Made by a program: the position numbers and the translations under genes. A model generated the notes under the pieces. That model saw nothing but the letters and a program-made list of their open reading frames with translations. It was not told where the DNA came from and did no database searches. Below, piece by piece: positions 25,675-33,907 of a DNA stretch of 64,000 nt (position 1 is the stretch's first letter; every line of letters starts with the position of its first letter). The DNA is from a virus: positions 22,972 to 86,971 of IMG/VR virus record IMGVR_UViG_3300027759_000070, one strand, 5' to 3'.

Positions 25675-26401
25675 AATTTTTATTATAATATAGTTGATTT
25701 TCGAACATGTAAGACCTAGTCTTACTTCCTTTGGTATACTCATCCAAAGCAGATCCAATATCAATGTATCTTCCAACTTTTTGAGTATCTAATCCTGATA
25801 AGAAATCGATAATAACTTCACTCATCGGACCAGCAGATATCAAATATAATTCAGGTCTTAATGCAATTTTAGACAATTCATTCAAGAATTCATTCTTTTT
25901 GTCTTCCCAAAAATTTACACAATCATCATTAACAGGTATAAAATCTAAAACATCAAATGGATATTTTCTATTAGATCCTTCTTTGTTTGCTATCAAAATA
26001 ACCTTTTCATCTATATTTTGAATTACATTTTTAAATTTTTTGTAATTTCCGTTAATCCATAAATTCGAATATGTTATGTTTTCCATATCAACTCCAGCAA
26101 TTTTTAAATTATCTAGAATGATTTTTTTCCCATAAGGATCACAACATCCACAAGAAATTCCATAAAATTTATCTGGGCTTTTGTTTTTTAAACTATTTGC
26201 GAGATCTTTTCCTAATTTAGTTTTGTGTGATGGAGCATTCCACTTGTCCTTTTGGAACGCTTGTGTGTGGTTTCCCACTTCTTTACCCATCATTAAGGCC
26301 AATTCACCATCGGCGTATCTAGAAAATATCGTGTGTTGTTTTTTTACGAAAATTCTATCAATCAAGTATTCGAAATCTTTACTAAAATCTTGTGTCATCA
26401 T
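25664..26401 (-). CDS. GT-D-fold glycosyltransferase-like protein (DUF1792-like)
   Basis: 245 aa. TIFSRYADGELALMMG near residue 25-40 gives the D-G-E motif of the GT-D fold (DUF1792), and the C-terminal SAGPMSEVIIDFL...GRYIDIGSALDEY matches the end of the domain. In streptococcal serine-rich glycoproteins this fold adds glucose to a preceding sugar. Starts by ATGA overlap with the 2-epimerase gene. Confidence 0.72.
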   Translation of the reverse strand: MMTQDFSKDFEYLIDRIFVKKQHTIFSRYADGELALMMGKEVGNHTQAFQKDKWNAPSHKTKLGKDLANSLKNKSPDKFYGISCGCCDPYGKKIILDNLKIAGVDMENITYSNLWINGNYKKFKNVIQNIDEKVILIANKEGSNRKYPFDVLDFIPVNDDCVNFWEDKKNEFLNELSKIALRPELYLISAGPMSEVIIDFLSGLDTQKVGRYIDIGSALDEYTKGSKTRSYMFENQLYYNKNCEF

Positions 26402-27396
26402 ATATTCTTTAATAGTTTTGCTATCTTTTTTGCTGAATTTCCGTCACCAAAAGGGCATGGATAACTTATTTGATAATCTTTACTTATTTTTGAAACCAAA
26501 GAACTCAAATTTTTTGGAGACATACAAAGGATTCCATGATAATGGAGACATTCTGCTCTTTCTGTGGTTTCTCTACAGATGATAATTTTCTTATTTAAGA
26601 AAGATGCTTCTTCTTGAATGCCACCACTATCAGTAATAACAAATCTACAATCTTTTAAAATATCAATCAAATCCGAATGATTCAAAGAATCAACAACTTT
26701 TACATGCTTGAAAATGTTTTTGTGTTTAATCACATTTGGATTTGGATGTATGGGAAGTATAAATTCCAAATCATTATATTGTTCTGCTAATTTATCTATT
26801 TCTGTAAACCATTCCTCTATAATGTCGTGGTTTTCTCTCCTGTGAAGAGTTACCAAAACTTTGTTTCCATACGAAGGAACTACATGAGTAATATTATCTA
26901 GTACAGTATTACCAACTACATATACATGATTATAGTTTGTTATTTTTTCTGCCTCCAGACAAGCCGCATTATCATTAGTTGCACACAAATGAATGTCGGC
27001 AATTCTACTAATTAATTGCCGATTTGCTTCTTCTGGATATGGATGATTTAGATCATATGTTCTCAACCCAGCTTCCAAATGAATGATCTTTATTTTGTTA
27101 TTAAAAGCCCACAATGCCACCGCAAAAGCTGAAGATGTATCTCCTTGGACTAATACATGAGTGAAGCATTCTATGGGTATAGAACAAGTTAATACATTTG
27201 CAATAACAGAATTTAATCTATTATCACTTAATTGCTTTTGTTCTATACTGTAATCGACCTTTATATCTTTTAGAAGATCCGTATGTTGTCCAGTAAAGAA
27301 TAAAGAATACTCAATATTATTACTATTAAATTCTTGGAGCAATGGCTTTATCTTCAGCCATTCTGGTCTTGTTCCAAATGATACTAATACATTCAT
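26398..27396 (-). CDS. UDP-N-acetylglucosamine 2-epimerase (WecB family)
   Basis: Interconverts UDP-GlcNAc and UDP-ManNAc. The 332-aa protein has GTRPEWLK, VQGDTSS, HLEAGLRT with PEEANRQL, VTLHRREN, ILPIHPNP, TDSGGIQEEA and ETTERAE, the full set of family motifs. It provides UDP-ManNAc to the island. T4-like phages do not usually carry this enzyme. Confidence 0.93.
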   Translation of the reverse strand: MNVLVSFGTRPEWLKIKPLLQEFNSNNIEYSLFFTGQHTDLLKDIKVDYSIEQKQLSDNRLNSVIANVLTCSIPIECFTHVLVQGDTSSAFAVALWAFNNKIKIIHLEAGLRTYDLNHPYPEEANRQLISRIADIHLCATNDNAACLEAEKITNYNHVYVVGNTVLDNITHVVPSYGNKVLVTLHRRENHDIIEEWFTEIDKLAEQYNDLEFILPIHPNPNVIKHKNIFKHVKVVDSLNHSDLIDILKDCRFVITDSGGIQEEASFLNKKIIICRETTERAECLHYHGILCMSPKNLSSLVSKISKDYQISYPCPFGDGNSAKKIAKLLKNI

Positions 27397-28124
27397 TAAC
27401 CTCTTAGTAATTTAAATCCTTTATTTTTATATTCGGTTAAAGCAATCCCAAACATATTTAAATGATCTGGCTTTTGAGAAATTGCATTATTATCCGCTCC
27501 AAACTGCCATCCATAACTAGGAATACTCCCCCACATTTCCATATCTTCTTTTGGATGTGGTGGTACTAATGTTCTTGTATTCAAATACTTCTGAATTGAA
27601 TAGGAAAAATGTGTATCTTCTCCACAAAGTAAAGAATTCGGAACAGTTGCTTCCTGCCAAAAAGCTGTGATAAACTTTCTAGGGAAAAACCAAGAATGCC
27701 CCACAATATCAACTTGTGTGGTTTCTGAATTGGCCGAGTGCCACCCAACATCTTCTGCTATGCTATAGTTATAATCATTAAATATAACCCCTCTCGTACC
27801 ATAAAGTGCTTCTTCATTTTTCATTTCATTCATACAATTCTCAAACCACTTTTTACCCGGTATTGTGTCATCATCAAATACACATATATAATCACCTGTT
27901 GTATTTAACACATGAGAAAATCTAGACCAAACTCCAAAATTGTAATTTGATATAACGGTTCTATACTTATTAAAGATTGATTTGTCAAACTTATCAAATT
28001 TATCGGATGCGTTTACCCACAACATTATTTCGTGTGGTTTTATTGTTTGATTCTCGATTGCTTCTATTTGAAGTTTTAAACTTTCATAACGTCTAAAACA
28101 ATTAATTATAACGCTTATTTTCAT
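27396..28124 (-). CDS. Family 2 glycosyltransferase
   Basis: 242 aa. ISVIINCFRRYESL at the start, YICVFDDDTIPGKKWF with the DxD motif, and CGEDTHFSY as the acceptor-side acidic motif. The GT-A fold is clear; the donor sugar is unknown. Confidence 0.85.
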   Translation of the reverse strand: MKISVIINCFRRYESLKLQIEAIENQTIKPHEIMLWVNASDKFDKFDKSIFNKYRTVISNYNFGVWSRFSHVLNTTGDYICVFDDDTIPGKKWFENCMNEMKNEEALYGTRGVIFNDYNYSIAEDVGWHSANSETTQVDIVGHSWFFPRKFITAFWQEATVPNSLLCGEDTHFSYSIQKYLNTRTLVPPHPKEDMEMWGSIPSYGWQFGADNNAISQKPDHLNMFGIALTEYKNKGFKLLRG

Positions 28125-28125
28125 A

Positions 28126-29007
28126 TTAAATTTTATGATACAACTCTTTAACTTTTTTTGCTACATTTGATGCATGAAATTTATCCAAATCATCAGGGGG
28201 ATTATGTAATTTTTTGTTTAAAATATCGCCTTTGCTGTTAACATCGTAAATCCATCCAGACTTACCACACAACCATCCTTCAATAGTGGTTCTTCCTAAA
28301 AGGATTCCAGCAGTCTCATCACATCTTTGGACATATTTTTGTACATCGTCTACTGCATTAGAGTGTTTAACATGTTTATGTTTTAATAATTCTCCCAAAT
28401 AATTATCTGAATTATTTCCCACCAACCAAAAATCTTTGTTTATACTCTTAGTATATTCGACTAAATCAAATATTGTATTCTTTCTTAAATAATCTATAGT
28501 CCCAACAAATAGCACAGCATTGTGATCCTTTGTTTCTATTTTTTTAAATCTGGTTTCATCGATTGGATTGTATATAATTTCAATAGAAGATGAAGAAATT
28601 TTAAAATTATTGATTAAATGATCTTTTATTTCTGGTCTTATTGCGATATATTTTTTAATAGATTCGTGAATAACAGGATCTTCTAAAGATATGACTTCTG
28701 AGTGAATCGTACAGATCTTTTTTGTTTTTGGGTATACCTTAATTAATTCTTGTACTACGGGTTTATGCTGACAATGTATTATATCATACTGATCTGTCCC
28801 CCTGATGCTAGAAAATTCTTGAACCTTTATACCACACTTTAATGCCAAATCTGTCAATTTACCACCAATATAAGGGGATACTACAGTTACATCACAATTT
28901 AACTGTAGTAAATTTCTCGCCAATTCATACACATACATCTCAGATCCTGTAAAATCCTTAAAAAGTAGACACCCAATAAGTACTTTGGTTTTTTTCTCTT
29001 CGGTCAT
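28126..29007 (-). CDS. GT-B glycosyltransferase (family 4-like)
   Basis: 293 aa. GSEMYVYELARNL near residue 20, IIHCQHKPVV, a linker SSSIEIIYNPID and VLFVGTIDYLRKNT define the two Rossmann domains. The usual E-x7-E ends as TTIEGWLCGK. First gene of the island in the direction of transcription; an AT-rich box lies just upstream of its ATG. Confidence 0.75.
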   Translation of the reverse strand: MTEEKKTKVLIGCLLFKDFTGSEMYVYELARNLLQLNCDVTVVSPYIGGKLTDLALKCGIKVQEFSSIRGTDQYDIIHCQHKPVVQELIKVYPKTKKICTIHSEVISLEDPVIHESIKKYIAIRPEIKDHLINNFKISSSSIEIIYNPIDETRFKKIETKDHNAVLFVGTIDYLRKNTIFDLVEYTKSINKDFWLVGNNSDNYLGELLKHKHVKHSNAVDDVQKYVQRCDETAGILLGRTTIEGWLCGKSGWIYDVNSKGDILNKKLHNPPDDLDKFHASNVAKKVKELYHKI

Positions 29008-29047
29008 AATATTTATTTTACCACACTTTAAAAAAAAATCAATTGAC

Positions 29048-29053
29048 TAAATA
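29048..29053 (+). promoter_or_regulatory. Late box TAAATA, 6 bases before the fibre-like gene
   Basis: CTAAATA-CTTAAA-ATG, directly after the divergent glycan island start. Confidence 0.6.
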
Positions 29054-29059
29054 CTTAAA

Positions 29060-29776
29060 ATGGCTGATGTATTCATTAATATTAAAGATTTACCAGAGTT
29101 AAGCGAAGTCAGAAATGGTGATTATATAATCGTCGAATCTACTACTGGAACACATTTAATTGATTTTAAAAATCTTATAATGCCAATAGATAATACGGTA
29201 ATTTCAAGCACGGTAACACAAAACACCAATGCTATACTAAGTTTATCTACTTCAAAGGATACATCTGCTACTACATTATCTTCTGATTTGGATGCAGCAA
29301 AAACAAACATAGCATCTCTTTCTGATAAAGTTACCAACATTTTAGGTAAAAATGCATTAAACTTGAGTGTGGGGAAGGCTCAAGTTACCATTTCACCTGG
29401 TAATAAAATGGGTACAGGCACTCTTTCTCAAACAGGAACTTGGGCACTAACCGATATTATGATAACTCCAGCCAATGAATATGCAGCTAAGTTCGGAGCG
29501 TATCCAATTTCGGTAACCCAAAAAGGAGAAATAACCATACAAGGCACATTCACCAGAACATCATTAATATTGAGAAATACTCCAACAGTTTCTGTCGAAT
29601 CTTCTCTTAGACCAAGCACTAATATTTTATCTTCTTATACCGTTTCGGAATATAGTAACAGCTTAAGTCTAAATCCTTCAGATTTAGATAATTTTGTTAC
29701 ATCATTTTCTATAAGCGGAATAGAAATACCAGCAGAAGAAGATGCTATATATAATGTTTATGCTATTAAGCTCTAA
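29060..29776 (+). CDS. Virion / tail-fibre-like protein
   Basis: 238 aa. The N-terminus (VFINIKDLPELSEVRNGDYIIVESTTGTHLIDF) resembles the virion-attachment region of the fibre gene at 56346. Residues 45-95 form a helical coiled stretch, and the rest is Ser/Thr-rich beta sequence. No receptor-binding fold is recognised. Its placement between the glycan island and nucleotide-metabolism genes is unusual for a fibre. Confidence 0.6.
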   Translation: MADVFINIKDLPELSEVRNGDYIIVESTTGTHLIDFKNLIMPIDNTVISSTVTQNTNAILSLSTSKDTSATTLSSDLDAAKTNIASLSDKVTNILGKNALNLSVGKAQVTISPGNKMGTGTLSQTGTWALTDIMITPANEYAAKFGAYPISVTQKGEITIQGTFTRTSLILRNTPTVSVESSLRPSTNILSSYTVSEYSNSLSLNPSDLDNFVTSFSISGIEIPAEEDAIYNVYAIKL

Positions 29777-30527
29777 GATTCTTTTTCGAGAATTTCTTGA
29801 TTAATTCTTCTTGGTGCTTGATGGATTTTTCTTTTTCGTGTGATTCTTCTTCTGATTTCAATAATTCCTCCATCTCTGCTAAAGATTTTGGATTTAAAAT
29901 AGAATCTTCTTCTTCTCCATATACAGTACCACTATCATCTAAATATTGTTGGATTAGTAATACCCTTTCTTCTGGACTCCCAAAAATTTCAATAATTGCA
30001 GGACAATTATCAGCATCAAAAAATGGTGTTTTCCCCAAATTGTGCTGATACTGATAGAATAAGGCTTTAAATATGTTATCAATTTCTTCAATATAAACTG
30101 GATCTGTCTCTCTTTTCCCGTCTTCGACAATATCTACAGGAGATGCTTTAGTGATAGGCAGAAAAAATATTAAATCAATATGCTTTAACGATTCTTTAAC
30201 CAACGGTATCATTTTATCAATAAATGCTTTATTGATATTTGAAGACTTTTTTTCGTATGCCCATAATGTATATACCAAACAATCTAATGGGCCTCTATCG
30301 ATAATCACATTATCGTCTTTACTGTATTTTTGTAACTCATCAATCATGTGATTAATGATTGCCCATTGACCATCCTTGTTACATTTCTTGCTGTGAGGGT
30401 GGTTTTGAGACTTTAAAACATCTCTATAGGATGATGATGGAGTGGAGTAATTTCCCCATTTTTCTAAAAAATCATTAATTAATGTCGTTTTACCCGTGTT
30501 GGCTGTTCCTGAAATACAAATACGCAT
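29766..30527 (-). CDS. P-loop ATPase / nucleoside-kinase-like protein (AAA_28 type)
   Basis: 253 aa. GTANTGKTT P-loop near residues 7-15, IIDRGPLDCLVYTLW as the LID/DRx-type segment, and HIDLIFFLPI as the core strand, matching the AAA_28/NadR-like kinase fold. The C-terminal 50 residues are a charged helix (KSEEESHEKEKS). It overlaps the end of the fibre-like gene by 11 bases tail to tail. Confidence 0.7.
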   Translation of the reverse strand: MRICISGTANTGKTTLINDFLEKWGNYSTPSSSYRDVLKSQNHPHSKKCNKDGQWAIINHMIDELQKYSKDDNVIIDRGPLDCLVYTLWAYEKKSSNINKAFIDKMIPLVKESLKHIDLIFFLPITKASPVDIVEDGKRETDPVYIEEIDNIFKALFYQYQHNLGKTPFFDADNCPAIIEIFGSPEERVLLIQQYLDDSGTVYGEEEDSILNPKSLAEMEELLKSEEESHEKEKSIKHQEELIKKFSKKNLRA

Positions 30528-30543
30528 ATTATTATTGTATTAA

Positions 30544-30963
30544 TTATACTGATTCATCCTCATTATCAAGTGATTTTTTTCTAGATTTTATTAGTTCCCA
30601 CTCATAACTTAATCTTTTCAAACCGTCATATGTAAATCTACAAACAGGAAATCTTATGTGTGCATCTTCTATTTTAGCCCATACAAAATCAGAATGTTCA
30701 TCACTCAATTTAACATTTCCTACATATGTCCATCCCTTAAATAGACAAAAATTTGGTTTTTTTTGAATTATTTTACAAGATGATATATTTAAATTTGTTT
30801 CTTCTTTAACTTCTCTGATTAATCCTGTGGTGAATGTTTCGTTTATCTTGATATGACCACCAGGAAAATGATATTTATTTAATGTTTTTGACTTTAACAA
30901 CAAAACCCTCCCACTTCTCAAGATCATTATTTTAGAAACTTTATTTGTGTCGTTTTTATCCAT
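30544..30963 (-). CDS. Nudix hydrolase
   Basis: 139 aa. The Nudix box GG-x5-E-x7-REVKEE lies at residues 35-57 (PGGHIKINETFTTG, LIREVKEETNL). The start at 30963 is preferred because a TAAGTA box stands 5 bases upstream and a longer frame would run into the phoH start. It may clear nucleotide by-products or act on NDP-sugars. Adjacent to the kinase-like gene. Confidence 0.85.
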   Translation of the reverse strand: MDKNDTNKVSKIMILRSGRVLLLKSKTLNKYHFPGGHIKINETFTTGLIREVKEETNLNISSCKIIQKKPNFCLFKGWTYVGNVKLSDEHSDFVWAKIEDAHIRFPVCRFTYDGLKRLSYEWELIKSRKKSLDNEDESV

Positions 30964-30968
30964 GATAA

Positions 30969-30974
30969 TACTTA
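30969..30974 (-). promoter_or_regulatory. Variant late box TAAGTA, 5 bases before the Nudix ATG
   Basis: CTAAGTA-TTATC-ATG on the minus strand; decides the start codon. Confidence 0.45.
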
Positions 30975-31013
30975 GTATATCATGGAATGTATTGAAAGGC
31001 AAACAAAAGCTGA

Positions 31014-31019
31014 TAAATA
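31014..31019 (+). promoter_or_regulatory. Late box TAAATA, 6 bases before phoH ATG
   Basis: ATAAATA-ACATTG-ATG; supports the ATG at 31026 over the in-frame TTG at 31023. Confidence 0.5.
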
Positions 31020-31025
31020 ACATTG

Positions 31026-31793
31026 ATGGCAAAAAAACTTCGTAAAAAAGAGGTTGTCGATAGCAATATCGACGAATATGTTATATTAAACAACATAGAA
31101 ACTAGCACAAAAAAAGAATGGTTTTTGAACTATAAAATACACAATCAATTTAAATTAAATGATGTCCACAACTCTTTTATGGAATTGTTACTGTACAAAG
31201 ATACTAAAATGGTATTTGTGGACGGCCCAGCAGGGTCTGGTAAGTCTTATTTGGCTGTATATGGTGCATTACAAATGCTCCTAAAGAAACAAATAAACCA
31301 AATTGTATATATTCGTTCTATTGTTGAAAGTGCTTCTAAGAGTATGGGGAGTTTACCCGGTGAACTACAAGATAAATTCCAACCTTGGTCACTGCCTTTA
31401 ATAGAAAAATTGGACGAATTAGTTGGATCTAAGATTGGAGGGGAGTTGATCCGTAACAACTATATCAAATGTATGCCTGTGAACTTTGTTAGAGGTCTTA
31501 CATTTAGAGACAGTGTAGTTATTGTAGACGAATCTCAAAATCTTACTACTGCCGAATTAACTACTATTTTAACTCGTTTTGGAGAAAATACCAAATATAT
31601 TGTAATTGGTGATAGCTTTCAATCTGATATTGGAGCATCCAAGAATGGATTTACAAAAATCCGCAATGTGTTTGATAATGCGGATAGTGAAGAAAAGGGA
31701 ATACACAACTTTATTTTTAGTGAAAATGAAGTTGTGCGTTCGCAAATCCTCAAATTTATAGTAAAGAAGTTAGAAACTATCCAGATCCATTAG
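31026..31793 (+). CDS. phoH: PhoH-like ATPase
   Basis: 255 aa. Walker A GPAGSGKS (near residue 67), IVYIRSIVES, PWSLPLIEKLDE, Walker B VVIVDESQN, LTRFGENTKYIVIGDSFQSD: the PhoH family core. The family is common in marine phages. Proposed roles concern RNA metabolism or phosphate stress, but its function in phages is unknown. The 3' end overlaps the convergent gene at 31777 by 17 bases. Confidence 0.9.
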   Translation: MAKKLRKKEVVDSNIDEYVILNNIETSTKKEWFLNYKIHNQFKLNDVHNSFMELLLYKDTKMVFVDGPAGSGKSYLAVYGALQMLLKKQINQIVYIRSIVESASKSMGSLPGELQDKFQPWSLPLIEKLDELVGSKIGGELIRNNYIKCMPVNFVRGLTFRDSVVIVDESQNLTTAELTTILTRFGENTKYIVIGDSFQSDIGASKNGFTKIRNVFDNADSEEKGIHNFIFSENEVVRSQILKFIVKKLETIQIH

Positions 31794-32049
31794 CTTCTAA
31801 CATTTGCAATTCTCTAATTGCATCTTCGACAGAAACAGTCCGTAAACCATTTGCTTTATTCTCTGGTTTACGGACTGTTTCGTTTTCTTTTGTAAGTTCA
31901 GATATTTTTGAAAATACAGATTGTTCCAAATTTACGAAATGAGGATCTCTTTCAAATGATGTTCCACCAAAAGATCCTCCACCAGACATTCTAACTTGTC
32001 CTCTGGGTCTTACTGTACTAGAATACAAATTTGCTAGTTCTGGTTCCAT
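31777..32049 (-). CDS. Unknown 90-aa protein with an internal perfect inverted repeat
   Basis: Not recognised. Residues 15-30 are Gly/Ser/Arg-rich, the rest helical. The coding sequence between residues 56 and 73 contains the 17-bp inverted repeat described separately, encoding TVRKPE and GLRTVSVE. Its ATG overlaps the upstream stop by one base. Confidence 0.55.
   Translation of the reverse strand: MEPELANLYSSTVRPRGQVRMSGGGSFGGTSFERDPHFVNLEQSVFSKISELTKENETVRKPENKANGLRTVSVEDAIRELQMLEANGSG
31833..31880. repeat. Perfect 17-bp inverted repeat inside a gene, possible phoH terminator
   Basis: Arms 31833-31849 and 31864-31880 are perfectly complementary with a 14-base loop. On the plus strand the second arm is followed by a T-rich tract (CGTTTTCTTTTG), 40 bases after the phoH stop. 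It could terminate phoH transcripts running into the opposing genes. Confidence 0.6.
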
Positions 32050-32780
32050 TATCTCTTAACATGAAGGCTGGTTTTTCCTCCTAAATATGCTAAAATAAAA
32101 AGCCAATCTCGCTTTTCTGTGTTTGATTTTCCTACACCCAAAGGTTTTAGATATTTTTGTAAATCTTGTTGAACCCCAATAAAAACTTTCTCTGTTTCTG
32201 CTTGCCTTTTTTTGTAATCTTCTCCTTGAGTATTTTTTAATTTATCTTCGGCTTCTTTAGAAGTTTTTTGAATTTCTTCTTTTATTTTATTTTGAGTTTC
32301 TGTATCGAATAAATTTAATGTATTTAAATCCATTTCAGAAATTAATTTTTCAATTCCTTCTAGTTGATCTAAATCAACACCTCTTGTTTGCATTCTTTTT
32401 TCTCCTAACTTAGGATCATTAACTAGATCATAATATGATATTTTTGTATTGTTTATATATTTGCGTCCTGAAGATAACGGTACATACGAACTATCTGTAA
32501 ATGTAATTTCAGTTCTAATAAACATTGGATCATTTTTTAAATCATCTTTAACTCCTTGTAATACTTCTGCATTTTTAGCTCTTACTTCAGATCTTTGTCC
32601 TTGTTGATCTTGGCGGACCTGACCAAATGCCTGCACATAAGGATTGTCAGCATATGCCTGCTTTACTACATTTCCTACGGCTTTACCTATTGTTTTTGGA
32701 ATAGCAGCAGCTATAGAACCTAATAGTCCTTCAACTACAAATTGTTCCATGTATTGTTTATATGTTTTTTCAAATTTCAT
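32049..32780 (-). CDS. Unknown virion-like protein with possible capsid-targeting start
   Basis: 243 aa, not recognised. It starts KFEKTYKQYMEQFVVEG, followed by a hydrophobic Ala/Gly/Ile-rich segment (GLLGSIAAAIPKTIGKAVG, residues 19-37) that could be an amphipathic or membrane-active helix. The rest is charged and helical. Coupled by single-base overlaps to both neighbours. Confidence 0.55.
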   Translation of the reverse strand: MKFEKTYKQYMEQFVVEGLLGSIAAAIPKTIGKAVGNVVKQAYADNPYVQAFGQVRQDQQGQRSEVRAKNAEVLQGVKDDLKNDPMFIRTEITFTDSSYVPLSSGRKYINNTKISYYDLVNDPKLGEKRMQTRGVDLDQLEGIEKLISEMDLNTLNLFDTETQNKIKEEIQKTSKEAEDKLKNTQGEDYKKRQAETEKVFIGVQQDLQKYLKPLGVGKSNTEKRDWLFILAYLGGKTSLHVKR

Positions 32781-33205
32781 TATAGATACTCCGTTCTATA
32801 TATATCCAAAAGATCTTGATCTGTGCATCCATTATCTTTTAAAAATGATTCCAGCATTTGTATGTTTGAACTGTTCATCACCAATTGGACTAAAGGGCTA
32901 TCGAACTTCATACCTTTTTCTTCCTTCAAAAATACCAAGACATTAAGTTTAAATTTTTCAAGTTTGGTTAATCCACTCTCCACATCAATCATCCCACATG
33001 GAATAGTTGCTACTAGTCCACCGTCAATTTCTTCAAAATACATTTTAGCATTAACCCCATCTTCGGCTATAATGAATCCTTCATAACCTTGAAATTTAGA
33101 TATTTCACCTTTTTCGCAATATGCTGGATCTACTTTTAATCTAACTTTTCGTAAATTTACGGTTCTAAAAGAATTTTCTAGAAATTTATTGAAACGGCTG
33201 CTCAT
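32780..33205 (-). CDS. Unknown 141-aa late protein
   Basis: Not recognised. A beta-rich centre (YEGFIIAEDGVNAKMYFEEIDGG) is followed by a helical C-terminus. It has a late box and lies in the block of small virion-like genes. Confidence 0.6.
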   Translation of the reverse strand: MSSRFNKFLENSFRTVNLRKVRLKVDPAYCEKGEISKFQGYEGFIIAEDGVNAKMYFEEIDGGLVATIPCGMIDVESGLTKLEKFKLNVLVFLKEEKGMKFDSPLVQLVMNSSNIQMLESFLKDNGCTDQDLLDIYRTEYL

Positions 33206-33210
33206 AATGA

Positions 33211-33618
33211 TTATTTAACTTTCACCACCGCATTTATAAGTTTTAAGAACTCCAAGCCCAATAAAACCTTTTCATCATTATCTTTTCTATCACAGATGCT
33301 AAATTTTACATTCTTGTAGATTTTACCTTTAAGTTTAAAATCAAATTTAACTATTGGTCTATCTTCTACAGTAGAAGCACCAACATTAATTTTAATCGTA
33401 TCTACTAAAGGCTTTTGTATTTCTTTGCCTTTATCTGTTTTGAATGTGACAATATCCCCTTGGATCTTTATATCTTCACCATGCAAAGCATTATATGCAT
33501 CATTTCCTGTATCTACTTTTGCGACATAATCACCAACATCTCTTATTACAACTGGTTCTTTAGGTAAGAAAGTAGTAGAGTTTTCGGATTTTGAATAAAA
33601 TTCCTTGAATAGGATCAT
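33211..33618 (-). CDS. Retropepsin-like aspartyl protease (Zn_protease/RimB type)
   Basis: 135 aa. AKVDTGNDAYNAL holds the catalytic D-T-G (Asp36), followed by VTFKTDKGKEIQKPLVDTIKINVG, DRPIVKFDFKLKGKIYKNVKFSICDR and the second-half motif VLLGLEFLKLI, matching the PF05618 'ATP-dependent zinc protease' family, which has a retropepsin fold. It may act on virion proteins alongside gp21. Late box present. Confidence 0.7.
   Translation of the reverse strand: MILFKEFYSKSENSTTFLPKEPVVIRDVGDYVAKVDTGNDAYNALHGEDIKIQGDIVTFKTDKGKEIQKPLVDTIKINVGASTVEDRPIVKFDFKLKGKIYKNVKFSICDRKDNDEKVLLGLEFLKLINAVVKVK
33212..33217 (-). promoter_or_regulatory. Late box TAAATA, 6 bases before the gene starting at 33205
   Basis: TAAATA-ATCATT-ATG on the minus strand. 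Confidence 0.5.
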
Positions 33619-33623
33619 TCAAT

Positions 33624-33629
33624 TATTTA
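33624..33629 (-). promoter_or_regulatory. Late box TAAATA, 5 bases before the aspartyl protease ATG
   Basis: CTAAATA-ATTGA-ATG on the minus strand. Confidence 0.6.
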
Positions 33630-33633
33630 GTCA

Positions 33634-33903
33634 TTATAGAGTAGAAGTAAGAGAAGGCTTCTTATTCTTATCAGTTTTAGCACCCCCAACAGCAGCAATT
33701 GCTTTTGCTTCAGGAGAATTAGGGTTGGATGCTTTCTTCAAAGCATTGATTTCATCCTGTTTTTGTTTGATTGCTTTTTGTTGATCTACTGGAGAAAGTC
33801 CCTCTGCATCTTCGTCTTTAATTTTATCTTCAAAAATGTATCTTTTTAGATATGCATTAATTTTATCATCATAAGATTCTTTTTTTACAGATTTTACAGA
33901 CAT
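33634..33903 (-). CDS. Unknown 89-aa late protein
   Basis: Not recognised. It is charged and helical through residue 60, then Ala/Gly-rich (AIAAVGGAKTD). No cysteine or tryptophan. Late box and position suggest a minor virion or core protein. Confidence 0.6.
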   Translation of the reverse strand: MSVKSVKKESYDDKINAYLKRYIFEDKIKDEDAEGLSPVDQQKAIKQKQDEINALKKASNPNSPEAKAIAAVGGAKTDKNKKPSLTSTL

Positions 33904-33907
33904 AAAA

